Assembly: GCF_009688945.1 (NCBI RefSeq)
Contig: NZ_AP021874.1
Location: forward strand, 1,984,001-2,048,000
Length of the DNA stretch: 64,000 nt
Origin: Desulfosarcina alkanivorans
GTDB lineage: Bacteria > Desulfobacterota > Desulfobacteria > Desulfobacterales > Desulfosarcinaceae
Direction of reading: 5' to 3'
Shown here: positions 26,676-35,092 of the stretch, in pieces
Position numbering within the stretch: the first letter of the stretch is position 1
Layout of the letters: each line of letters opens with the position of its first letter
Position numbers and translations under genes: made by a program
The notes under the pieces: generated by a model
The model's input: the letters and a program-made list of their open reading frames with translations, nothing else
Told to the model about the DNA's origin: nothing
Databases searched by the model: none

Positions 26676-27050
26676 CCCGCCGTGGGGTTCCTTTCAGGGC
26701 CGGCCCGTGACTCCCGGCGCCACGGAGGGTCGCAGCCAGGCTCCTGACCACGGGACCCATGGTTGCAAAAATGCCACCCTGGTCCAGCGGCGCCGGGCCA
26801 GGCGCCCCTTGGAGCCGAACCGGATGGTCTTTTCGAATGCGCACTCCCTGAAGGCCCCCCGCAGCATCATCTGCAACACGGACGCGGGGGGGCACCCCCT
26901 GAACCCATCCCGCGGCAGGCCGATCGTTTCACCTTGGCACAGCCTGTGCTCATGAGGCTCAGGAAGGCCCATCGATGGTTTCGATCGCGTGGGCGCCACC
27001 CCAAACGGAACCCCCTGCCAGAAGCGTCAATGTCTCGAAAGGAGGAATAG
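26676..27050. other. Gene-free stretch of about 375 bases
   Basis: It lies between rarD and the CGGC-domain gene. It is GC-rich and able to form several local stems, but I recognise no riboswitch or known RNA. A 101-codon minus frame (26694-26999) lacks a ribosome site and a recognisable family. AAAGGAGGA at its right end is the ribosome site of the next gene. Confidence 0.4.
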
Positions 27051-27440
27051 ATGGCCAAAATCGGATTGATCCGCTGCCAGAAAAACGAAACCCGCTGTCC
27101 GCTCACCGGGTGTTTCAAGTGCTTGGAAAACAGGGAACAGGGCTTCTCTGGACATGAGCAGACCGAACTCGTCGGGGTGTTCACCTGCCGCTGTCCCGGA
27201 GACGGCCTGGTCGATATGGCCAAAATACTGAAAAGCAAGGGGGCCGACACGATCCACGTCTGCACGTGTACCTTTTCTCACAAAGCGGATGGCAAATGGA
27301 TTGCCGGCAACGGGTTCTGCGGGGATGTCGACCGCCTCATGGCGCAAATCGCCAGCGAGACGCAGATGCCATGCGTCAAGGGTACCGCCCATCTGCCCGA
27401 AGGGTATCATCCCCGGGTTTTCGGTGGACAACGCACGTGA
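27051..27440 (+). CDS. CGGC domain protein
   Basis: A 129-residue protein of the CGGC (PF08821-type) family, named for conserved cysteines and thought to bind metal or act in redox. Cysteines cluster in three places: IRCQKNETRCPLTGCFKC, FTCRCPGDG and VCTCTFSH, with one more near the end. AAAGGAGGA precedes the ATG. Its stop overlaps the start of the DUF89 gene by four bases (GTGA), which indicates translational coupling. No experimental function is known to me for this family. Confidence 0.85.
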   Translation: MAKIGLIRCQKNETRCPLTGCFKCLENREQGFSGHEQTELVGVFTCRCPGDGLVDMAKILKSKGADTIHVCTCTFSHKADGKWIAGNGFCGDVDRLMAQIASETQMPCVKGTAHLPEGYHPRVFGGQRT

Positions 27441-28297
27441 AAACGGCCCTTGACTGCGTCCCCTGCTTTGTGCGTCAGGTTCTCGATGCAAGCCGGATGG
27501 TATCCGCGGATCCCGCCCTTCACCAGCAGATGGTTCGGGAGTTGCTGCACTGGACCGCTGAAATGGATCTGGATCAGCCGCCGCCGGTCCTCGGACAGCG
27601 CCTCCATCGACGACTGCGCGAAATTTCCGGGGTCGCCGATCCCTACCGTGCAGAGAAAAACCGTTTGAACCGAATGGCCATGGGCGTGGTGTCCCGGATC
27701 GAGGCAAGGATGCGCATGGCTCAAAACACGCTGACCACCGCCGTCCAGTTGGCGATCGCAGGAAACGTGATCGATCTGGGGGCCAGCGCCAGCATCACCC
27801 GCGAGGATGTGCTCCGGTCCGTGGACCAGGCGCTGGCGGAGCCGTTAACCGGCGATCAGGACCGGTTCCGTCAGGCGGTCGGCAGCGCCCGGCAAATTCT
27901 GTATCTGGCGGACAATGCGGGTGAGATCGTCTTCGACCGCCTGCTGATCGAAGCCCTTTCGCCGGACCGGGTCACCCTGGCCGTACGTGGCGCTCCGGTA
28001 ATCAACGATGCGACCATGGCCGATGCGCAAGCAGCTGGAATCCACCGTATCTGCAGCGTCATTGACAATGGCTCGGATGCCCCCGGAACGCTGCTGGATG
28101 ATTGCAGCAGGGTGTTCCGGCAGCGGTTCATGGAAGCAGACCTGATTATTGCCAAAGGCCAGGGGAATTTCGAAACGCTCAGCGAATCCCCCTACCCGGT
28201 TTTTTTTCTTTTCAAAGTGAAATGCCCCGTGATCGGCGCCCACGCGGGGCTGCCGGTGGGAACCCATGTGCTGGCCCGGTCCCGGGCGGCGCCATAG
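27437..28297 (+). CDS. DUF89/ARMT1-like damage-control phosphatase family protein
   Basis: DUF89 proteins are metal-dependent phosphatases that remove damaged phosphometabolites. The 286 residues start with the family motif DCVPCFVRQ (subfamily with CxxC) and contain NAGEIVFDRLL, the Asn-Asp of APVINDAT, and AKGQGNFETL, which supply metal and phosphate ligands. I chose the GTG at 27437 because it overlaps the stop of the CGGC gene and begins the family sequence (KTALDCVPC). The frame is open upstream without similarity. The substrate is unknown; coupling to the CGGC protein suggests that they work together. Confidence 0.88.
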   Translation: MKTALDCVPCFVRQVLDASRMVSADPALHQQMVRELLHWTAEMDLDQPPPVLGQRLHRRLREISGVADPYRAEKNRLNRMAMGVVSRIEARMRMAQNTLTTAVQLAIAGNVIDLGASASITREDVLRSVDQALAEPLTGDQDRFRQAVGSARQILYLADNAGEIVFDRLLIEALSPDRVTLAVRGAPVINDATMADAQAAGIHRICSVIDNGSDAPGTLLDDCSRVFRQRFMEADLIIAKGQGNFETLSESPYPVFFLFKVKCPVIGAHAGLPVGTHVLARSRAAP

Positions 28298-28660
28298 TTC
28301 CCACGGAACGATTCACGGTTCACCCGCCCGTCGACGCGCATGTCCGTCTCCACCGGGACCATGCCGTTCTCTTTTGTCGTCGAAATGTTTTTGAACAACA
28401 CGTCGGCCCCTTCCGGTGGTCTAAGGCCGTCACCCGCCAAAAGACAATCCGATTGAGCAAATAATTGTGAATTTTGTCAAGAATCCAAACAACTTGACAG
28501 GGTTTTAACCATATGGTAGCTTTTTTCCGATTTATTGCCCGGGATCAATTCGCCCGGTTCGGGTACCAGCAGTCGGGACGAGCAGGGATTAAATGCTTAC
28601 TGACACCGGGCTTAACCGAAAACGCAACGACATATCAAACAAGGTTGACGGGGGAAAACT
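28298..28660. other. Gene-free stretch upstream of the repeat protein
   Basis: It lies between the DUF89 gene and the acidic repeat protein. It contains a good sigma-70-type promoter (separate entry) and about 140 bases of leader to the ATG. No open frame in it is convincing. Confidence 0.45.
28494..28522 (+). promoter_or_regulatory. Predicted sigma-70 promoter of the repeat-protein gene
   Basis: A perfect -35 (TTGACA, 28494-28499) is followed, with a 17-base spacer, by a weaker -10 (TAGCTT, 28517-28522). It lies about 140 bases before the ATG at 28661, where GGGGG supplies the ribosome site. Confidence 0.6.
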
Positions 28661-30142
28661 ATGGATGGTCGCCGGACGCCCGATCCGAAGCCTGAAAAAG
28701 AGAACGAGTCGATCGATGAGGAGATCATTGATCTGAAGCAGGTTATCGAAGGGGGAGATGACGACGATATCATCGATCTTAACGATATCCTGGAACAGCC
28801 GGATCAGGCCTCGGTGGAAACGGACGACGTGGTAATTCCCCTGGAGGACGCCATTCCGACTCAGGAGACCGCCGCACCGTCCGCGGAACCGGATGACAGC
28901 ATCATCGACCTGGAAGATGTGGCCACCACGCTGGAGGCCGACATTGCCGATACGCAGCCGGACGTTCCCACCCTGACGGAAGCGCCGGGCGCGGCCGCGG
29001 CGGCCGACGATGAAGGCGTTATCGATCTTCTGGATATCGCCGCGCTCGACACGCCCGACGATGACCGGCCACCATCGCCGGCCGATGAAAACGAAATAGA
29101 AACCGCCGCACCGTCCGCGGAACCGGATGACAGCATCATCGACCTGGAAGATGTGGCCGCCACGCCGGAGGCCGGCATTGCCGATACGCAGCCGGACGTT
29201 CCCCCCCTGACGGAAGCGCCGGGCGCGGCCGCGGCGGCCGACGATGAAGGCGTTATCGATCTTCTGGATATCGCCGCGCTCGACACGCCCGAAGACGAAA
29301 GAGAGACCGCCGGACGGTCCGAGGAGCCGGATGACAGCATCATCGACCTGGAAGATGTGGCCGCCACGCCGGAGGCCGGCATTGCCGATACGCAGCCGGA
29401 CGTTCCCCCCCTGACGGAAGCGCCGGACGCGGCCGCGGCGGCCGACGATGAAGGCGTTATCGATCTTCTGGATGTCGCCGCGCTCGACACGCCCGAAGAC
29501 GAAAAAGAGACCGCCGGACGGTCCGAGGAGCCGGATGACAGCATCATCGACCTGGAAGATGTGGCCGCCACGCCGGAGGCCGGCATTGCCGATACGCAAC
29601 CGGACGTTCCCCCCCTGACGGAAGCGCCGGACGCGGCCGCGGCGGCCGACGATGAAGGCGTTATCGATCTTCTGGATGTCGCCGCGCTCGACACGCCCGA
29701 ACAGGCGGGTTCCGGGGATGAGGAACTGGCGGATCTGGAAAGCAGGGCGGAAGCCATGCTGACGGCTGCCACCGGGAGTACGATGGCACCGGACGACGAT
29801 CCGTTCGGTGCCGAGACCGCCGAAGAAGCCGCCGAGACATCCGGACCGGACGCCGAGGTACCCGTCCTCGATCACGAGGACACCCTCGCCGAACCGGCGC
29901 CGAAGGCCCGGCCGGCCGTTGCCGTCCCGTTTTCCCCGCCCAGCCCGTCCGAACCGCCGGAGGCTGAAGCGGTCACGCCCACCGACCAGCAGGTGGAAGC
30001 GGCGCTGGAGCGGGTCATCGAAAAAATTTACGCTGAAAAAATCGAGCAGATGATGATCCGGACCATTGAAAAAACCGTGAAACGGGAAATAGAAAAAATA
30101 AAAAGCGCGCTGCTGGAGGACAATGACAGCATGGCTGGATAG
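28661..30142 (+). CDS. Acidic tandem-repeat protein with C-terminal helical domain, unknown function
   Basis: I do not recognise a named family. Of 493 residues, most are acidic and low in complexity. A short motif of the form DDxIIDLxD(V/I) occurs about ten times (EEIIDLKQV, DDIIDLNDI, DDSIIDLED, DEGVIDLLDIAALDT). Residues about 78-347 are four tandem units of 68-78 residues that are nearly identical in DNA. The last 50 residues (QQVEAALERVIEKIYAEKIE, then TIEKTVKREIEKIKSALLED) are strongly helical and basic-acidic. An acidic disordered linker and a helical C-terminal tail recall the polar organiser PopZ, but this is analogy only. No signal peptide. It precedes valS but is separated from it by a terminator. 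Confidence 0.8.
   Translation: MDGRRTPDPKPEKENESIDEEIIDLKQVIEGGDDDDIIDLNDILEQPDQASVETDDVVIPLEDAIPTQETAAPSAEPDDSIIDLEDVATTLEADIADTQPDVPTLTEAPGAAAAADDEGVIDLLDIAALDTPDDDRPPSPADENEIETAAPSAEPDDSIIDLEDVAATPEAGIADTQPDVPPLTEAPGAAAAADDEGVIDLLDIAALDTPEDERETAGRSEEPDDSIIDLEDVAATPEAGIADTQPDVPPLTEAPDAAAAADDEGVIDLLDVAALDTPEDEKETAGRSEEPDDSIIDLEDVAATPEAGIADTQPDVPPLTEAPDAAAAADDEGVIDLLDVAALDTPEQAGSGDEELADLESRAEAMLTAATGSTMAPDDDPFGAETAEEAAETSGPDAEVPVLDHEDTLAEPAPKARPAVAVPFSPPSPSEPPEAEAVTPTDQQVEAALERVIEKIYAEKIEQMMIRTIEKTVKREIEKIKSALLEDNDSMAG
28892..29702 (+). repeat. Four in-frame tandem repeats of 204-234 bp
   Basis: Unit starts, taken at GATGACAGCATCATCGACCT, lie at 28892, 29126, 29330 and 29534. The spacing is thus 234, 204 and 204 bases. 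The first unit has a ten-codon insertion (DRPPSPADEN region). Units 3 and 4 are almost identical, including silent positions, so the expansion is recent. Copy number is likely to vary among strains. Confidence 0.9.
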
Positions 30143-30182
30143 CCGTGCCGCCAGCCTCCATTCGCAACCAACAGACCTAAAC

Positions 30183-30212
30183 GGGGATTAGTATTAATCC
30201 CCTTTTCCATTT
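30183..30212 (+). terminator. Rho-independent terminator after the repeat-protein gene
   Basis: GGGGATTA (30183-30190) pairs with TAATCCCC (30195-30202) around a GTAT loop and is followed by TTTTCCATTTTT. It ends the repeat-protein transcript 40 bases after its stop. Confidence 0.85.
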
Positions 30213-30217
30213 TTGTC

Positions 30218-30245
30218 GGCCCGGGTAGGACCACCGGGCCGTTTT
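30218..30245 (+). promoter_or_regulatory. Second hairpin directly upstream of valS
   Basis: GGCCCGG (30218-30224) pairs with CCGGGCC (30234-30240) and is followed by GTTTT. It lies 21 bases before the valS start, close to the AAGGAG ribosome site. It may be a second terminator or an attenuator-like leader. No T-box features are visible. Confidence 0.5.
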
Positions 30246-30265
30246 GCACAAGGAGCATCTACCCC

Positions 30266-32917
30266 ATGAGTCGTGAACCACTGGACAAGAGTTATTCCCC
30301 TGAAGATGTTGAAAAACGCTGGTACGCCTACTGGGAGCAGGAAAAACTGTTCGCCGCCGATGAGAACACCACAAAAAAGCCCTATTCCATTGTCATTCCA
30401 CCGCCCAACGTCACCGGTGTGCTGCATATGGGCCATGCCCTGAACAACACCATGCAGGACATCATGTGCCGCTATCGCCGCCTGAAGGGGGACAGCGTCC
30501 TGTGGATGCCCGGCACGGATCATGCCGGCATTGCCACCCAGAACGTCGTGGAGAAGAAACTGGCTGCCGAGGGCACCGACCGGCACCAGCTGGGCAGGGA
30601 GAAATTCATCGAGGCCGTCTGGGACTGGCGCAAGGAATACGGCAGCGCCATCATCAACCAGCTCAAGCGCCTGGGGGCCTCCTGCGACTGGGATCGGGAG
30701 CGCTTCACCATGGACGAGGGGCTTTCCCGGGCGGTGAGAAAAGTATTCGTCCAGCTCTACGACGAAGGCCTGATCTACCAGGGGAATTACATCATCAACT
30801 GGTGCTGCCGCTGCCACACGGCCCTGTCCGACCTGGAGGTGGAGCACGAGGACCTGGACGGCCACTTCTACCACATCCGCTATCCCTTCCCCGACGGCTC
30901 CGGATCGGTGGTCGTGGCCACCACCCGTCCGGAAACCATGCTGGGCGACACGGCGGTGGCCATTCACCCGGAAGACGAACGCTATGCCGACCTGTCGGCA
31001 ACCAGGGTAGTCCTGCCGCTGATGGATCGGGAGATTCCCATCATCCGGGACACCTACGTTGACCTGTCAACCGGCACCGGAGCGCTGAAGGTCACCCCGG
31101 CGCACGACCCCAACGACTTCGACATCGGCACCCGCCACGGCCTGCCCAGCGTCAAGGTCATCGCCGACGACGGCACCATGACCGACGACGCCGGCCGCTT
31201 CAAAGGCATGGACCGCTTCGCGTGCCGCAAGGCCGTGGTCGCCGCCCTGGAGGCCGACGGGCTGCTGGAAAGGGTCGAAGCCCACCGGCACAGCGTGGGC
31301 CACTGCTACCGCTGCAAGACCATTGTGGAGCCGAACCTCTCCCGCCAGTGGTTCATCAAAACCAAGCCACTGGCCGCAAAGGCCATCGAAGCCGTGGAGA
31401 CGGGCAAGACACGCATCGTCCCCGAATCATGGACCAAGACCTACTACGAGTGGATGAACAACATTCGCGACTGGTGCATTTCCCGCCAGATCTGGTGGGG
31501 ACACCAGATTCCGGCCTGGACCTGCCAGGGCTGCCGCCGGATGATCGTGGCCATGGACGCGCCGGACGTCTGCCCGGATTGCGGATCGAGCGACCTGGTC
31601 CAGGAGACCGACGTGCTGGACACCTGGTTCAGTTCGGCCCTGTGGCCCTTCTCCACCATGGGCTGGCCGGACCGGACCCGACTGCTGGAGACCTACTACC
31701 CCACCTCGGTGCTTGTCACCGGGTTCGACATCCTCTTTTTCTGGGTGGCGCGCATGATGATGATGGGTATCCACTTCATGAAAGAGATCCCCTTTACCGA
31801 TGTCTACGTGCATGCCCTGGTGCGCGACGAGGAGGGGAAAAAGATGAGCAAATCCACGGGCAATGTCATCGATCCCCTCAACGTCATCGACAAGTACGGC
31901 ACCGACGCGTTCCGGTTTACCCTGGCCGCCTTTGCCGCCCAGGGCCGGGATGTGAAAATGAGTGAAAAGCGGGTCGAAGGCTACCGCCACTTCATCAACA
32001 AACTCTGGAACGCCGCCCGGTTCTCGCTCATGCACCTGGAAGCGGGCTTCGAGGCCATCGATGAGAAACACATTTCCCTGCAGGACCGCTGGATCCTCTC
32101 CCGCCTCAACCGGGTGGCCCGGCAGACCGAAGCGGCCCTGGATGCCTACAAGTTCAACGAGGCCGCCAGCGCCGTCTACCAGTTCGTCTGGCATGAACTG
32201 TGCGACTGGTACCTGGAGGCCATCAAGCCCACCCTGTACGACAAGGCCGGCACCCGGGAAAAAGCGGCCAGCCTGTCGGTGCTGTGGCACGTCTTCAAAG
32301 AGGCGCTGATCCTGCTGCACCCCTTTGCCCCCTTCGTCACCGAGGAGATCTGGCAGTCGTTCCCCGGCACCGAGGGCTCGATTATGAAAGCGGCCTGGCC
32401 GGACCACATCCGGCCCGGCGACGATCCGGCCTCCGAGACGCAGATGGAAACGGTGATGGCCGTGATCACCGGTATCCGCAACGTGCGCGGGGAGATGAAC
32501 ATATCCCCGTCTACGGCCCTGACCGTGGCCGTCCATCCCGAGGACACGGAGACCGGCCAGGTGATAGAAGAGAACCGCGAACTCATCGAAAACCTGGCCC
32601 GCCTCAACGGTATTTCCGTTGACGCGGCCATCCAGCGTCCCCGGGCGGCGGCCACGGTGCTGGTCGACGGGGCAGTGATTTACGTGCTGCTGGAAGGCAT
32701 CATCGATTTTGCCAGGGAGCAGGCGCGCCTGGAAAAAGAAATCGCCAAGCTGACCAAGGAATTGTCCGGCATGAATAAAAAACTGGGCAACGAGGATTTT
32801 CTCAAGAAGGCACCGGCCGAAGTGGTCGAGGGCGTCCGTGAAAAGCACGCGGCCAAACTGGAAAAGCAGCATGCGCTGGAGGCCACCCTGGCGCGCATCA
32901 CGTCCATGATGGAATGA
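30266..32917 (+). CDS. valS: Valyl-tRNA synthetase
   Basis: Charges tRNA-Val with valine in the cytoplasm. The 883 residues have the class I signatures HIGH (VLHMGHALNN) and KMSKS (GKKMSKSTGN), the editing domain (TTRPETMLGDTAVAIHP), the anticodon-binding domain and the C-terminal coiled-coil arm (QARLEKEIAKLTKELSGMNK). AAGGAG precedes the ATG. nadC starts 4 bases after its stop, so the two are co-transcribed. Length and motifs are ordinary for a bacterial enzyme. Confidence 0.98.
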   Translation: MSREPLDKSYSPEDVEKRWYAYWEQEKLFAADENTTKKPYSIVIPPPNVTGVLHMGHALNNTMQDIMCRYRRLKGDSVLWMPGTDHAGIATQNVVEKKLAAEGTDRHQLGREKFIEAVWDWRKEYGSAIINQLKRLGASCDWDRERFTMDEGLSRAVRKVFVQLYDEGLIYQGNYIINWCCRCHTALSDLEVEHEDLDGHFYHIRYPFPDGSGSVVVATTRPETMLGDTAVAIHPEDERYADLSATRVVLPLMDREIPIIRDTYVDLSTGTGALKVTPAHDPNDFDIGTRHGLPSVKVIADDGTMTDDAGRFKGMDRFACRKAVVAALEADGLLERVEAHRHSVGHCYRCKTIVEPNLSRQWFIKTKPLAAKAIEAVETGKTRIVPESWTKTYYEWMNNIRDWCISRQIWWGHQIPAWTCQGCRRMIVAMDAPDVCPDCGSSDLVQETDVLDTWFSSALWPFSTMGWPDRTRLLETYYPTSVLVTGFDILFFWVARMMMMGIHFMKEIPFTDVYVHALVRDEEGKKMSKSTGNVIDPLNVIDKYGTDAFRFTLAAFAAQGRDVKMSEKRVEGYRHFINKLWNAARFSLMHLEAGFEAIDEKHISLQDRWILSRLNRVARQTEAALDAYKFNEAASAVYQFVWHELCDWYLEAIKPTLYDKAGTREKAASLSVLWHVFKEALILLHPFAPFVTEEIWQSFPGTEGSIMKAAWPDHIRPGDDPASETQMETVMAVITGIRNVRGEMNISPSTALTVAVHPEDTETGQVIEENRELIENLARLNGISVDAAIQRPRAAATVLVDGAVIYVLLEGIIDFAREQARLEKEIAKLTKELSGMNKKLGNEDFLKKAPAEVVEGVREKHAAKLEKQHALEATLARITSMME

Positions 32918-32921
32918 AACC

Positions 32922-33752
<831 letters not shown>

Positions 33753-33757
33753 GGAAT

Positions 33758-33868
33758 TGGGGGATTTAGGAATCAAGGGATTATTGAAGAAAACGGCATT
33801 TTCCCCGTCACCCGATCGTCTGTTTGCGTTTTAATTCCTCAATCCCCTAATTCGCCAATCCCTCAACC
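33758..33868. repeat. Inverted repeat of the GGGGATTNAGGAATT family after nadC
   Basis: AATTGGGGGATTTAGGAAT near 33762 is nearly the reverse complement of AATTCCTCAATCCCCTAATT near 33833. The arms enclose about 55 bases. The same words recur at 21399-21418 and 40151-40180. It may act as a weak transcription end between nadC and the rhomboid gene. Confidence 0.55.
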
Positions 33869-33877
33869 CGTAATGAT

Positions 33878-34852
33878 ATGATACCTATTCGCGACACCAC
33901 GCCCTCCAAATCCGTTCCGGTGGTCAACAACACCCTCATCGGCATCAACGTGGTGTTTTTCCTGGTGCAGCTGGCCCAGGGGCCGGCCCAGGACCATTTT
34001 GTCTACCTTTACGGCCTGGTCCCGGCAAAATTCACCGTTCCCCGGGTCGCGGCCTATTTCTCATTCGGCCAGAACCTGCTGTCCCTGTTCACCTTCATGT
34101 TCCTTCACGGCGGATTCATGCACCTGATAGGGAACATGTGGACCCTTTACATTTTCGGCGACAACGTGGAAGACCGGCTGGGATCGGCGCGCTACATCGC
34201 TTTTTACCTGCTGTGTGGCCTGGCATCGGGCATGTCGCACCTGCTGCTCAACGCCCACTCCAACATTCCCACCATCGGGGCCAGCGGGGCCATCGCCGGG
34301 GTCATGGGCGCCTATTTTATCCTCTATCCGGGATCGCGCATTCTCACGCTGATCCCGATCATCTTCATTCCCTGGTTCGTGGAGATACCGGCCTTCTTTT
34401 TCCTGGGGATCTGGTTCGTCCTGCAGTTTTTAAATGCGGCCGGAAGCTCCGGGCATGCCGGCGGAATCGCCTGGTGGGCCCACATCGGCGGATTCGTATT
34501 CGGCGTCCTTTTTCTAAAGCTGTTCGATCGCATACCGGCTACCGGTGTCACCGACCGGCTTCGCCACGCCACGGAAAAGAAGCGCTCCCACCGTTTCCAG
34601 GTGATCAAAACAGGGCGCGGCGAGGAAGCGGCCAACCTGTACGGCAGCCTCACCATCACCCAATACGAGGCCATGGTGGGCGCACGCAAACTGGTCACCA
34701 TCCCCTGGGGACTGCAGAAACGCCTTTACCATGTCGTCGTCCCCCAGGGCATCGCCGACGGCCAGGTACTGCGGTTAAAGGGCGTGGGCCGCCCGAAATC
34801 CGACGGCACCCGCGGTGACATGATGCTTAAAATCAAGGTTCAGCACATTTGA
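33878..34852 (+). CDS. Rhomboid intramembrane serine protease with a C-terminal DnaJ-C-like domain
   Basis: Rhomboids cut membrane proteins within the bilayer. Residues 1-225 form the six-segment core: HGGFMHLIGNMW, catalytic Ser136 in TIGASGAIAGVMGAYF, and His202 in WWAHIGGFVFG. The last 75 residues (YGSLTITQYEAMVGARKLVT, then VVPQGIADGQVLRLKGVG and GDMMLKIKV) resemble the substrate-binding C-terminal domain of DnaJ/Hsp40, here without a J domain or zinc finger. The tail would be on the cytoplasmic side if topology is standard. It could feed or recognise unfolded substrates; that is inference. The N-terminus (MIPIRDTTPSKSVPVVNN) is typical for bacterial rhomboids. No strong ribosome site is visible. 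Confidence 0.88.
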   Translation: MIPIRDTTPSKSVPVVNNTLIGINVVFFLVQLAQGPAQDHFVYLYGLVPAKFTVPRVAAYFSFGQNLLSLFTFMFLHGGFMHLIGNMWTLYIFGDNVEDRLGSARYIAFYLLCGLASGMSHLLLNAHSNIPTIGASGAIAGVMGAYFILYPGSRILTLIPIIFIPWFVEIPAFFFLGIWFVLQFLNAAGSSGHAGGIAWWAHIGGFVFGVLFLKLFDRIPATGVTDRLRHATEKKRSHRFQVIKTGRGEEAANLYGSLTITQYEAMVGARKLVTIPWGLQKRLYHVVVPQGIADGQVLRLKGVGRPKSDGTRGDMMLKIKVQHI

Positions 34853-35092
34853 ACATGGCCATCGGCAACACCAATCCTTGCAAAGCATCGAAAATTCAAT
34901 TATGGGTTGGTGGGCCGAAACCGTTGGGCGAGCCAACGACGCCGGTATGGGTAAAATTCCTGTTTTAAATTAAATTCCAATAACTTGAACAATATTAGCG
35001 GGAATCCGGATGCGGCACGCGATTTAAATTAATCCATACCCCGGAAGGCGGGGCCGGCAACAAGAATTTCTCACTCTGCGACCATAGACACC

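Noticed and set aside
26694..26999. 101-codon minus-strand frame between rarD and the CGGC gene
   Set aside because: No ribosome site or recognised family; it may be a remnant, but the evidence is too weak to call.
28892..29702. Possible CRISPR-like array
   Set aside because: The repeats are about 200 bp, contiguous and in frame in a coding gene; there are no spacers or cas genes.
28589..29875. 428-codon minus-strand frame with repeats
   Set aside because: It mirrors the tandem DNA repeats of the acidic protein on the other strand and lacks a ribosome site or family.
30143..30265. T-box or other amino-acid riboswitch upstream of valS
   Set aside because: Two simple hairpins are present, but there is no specifier loop or T-box sequence, and the region is too short.
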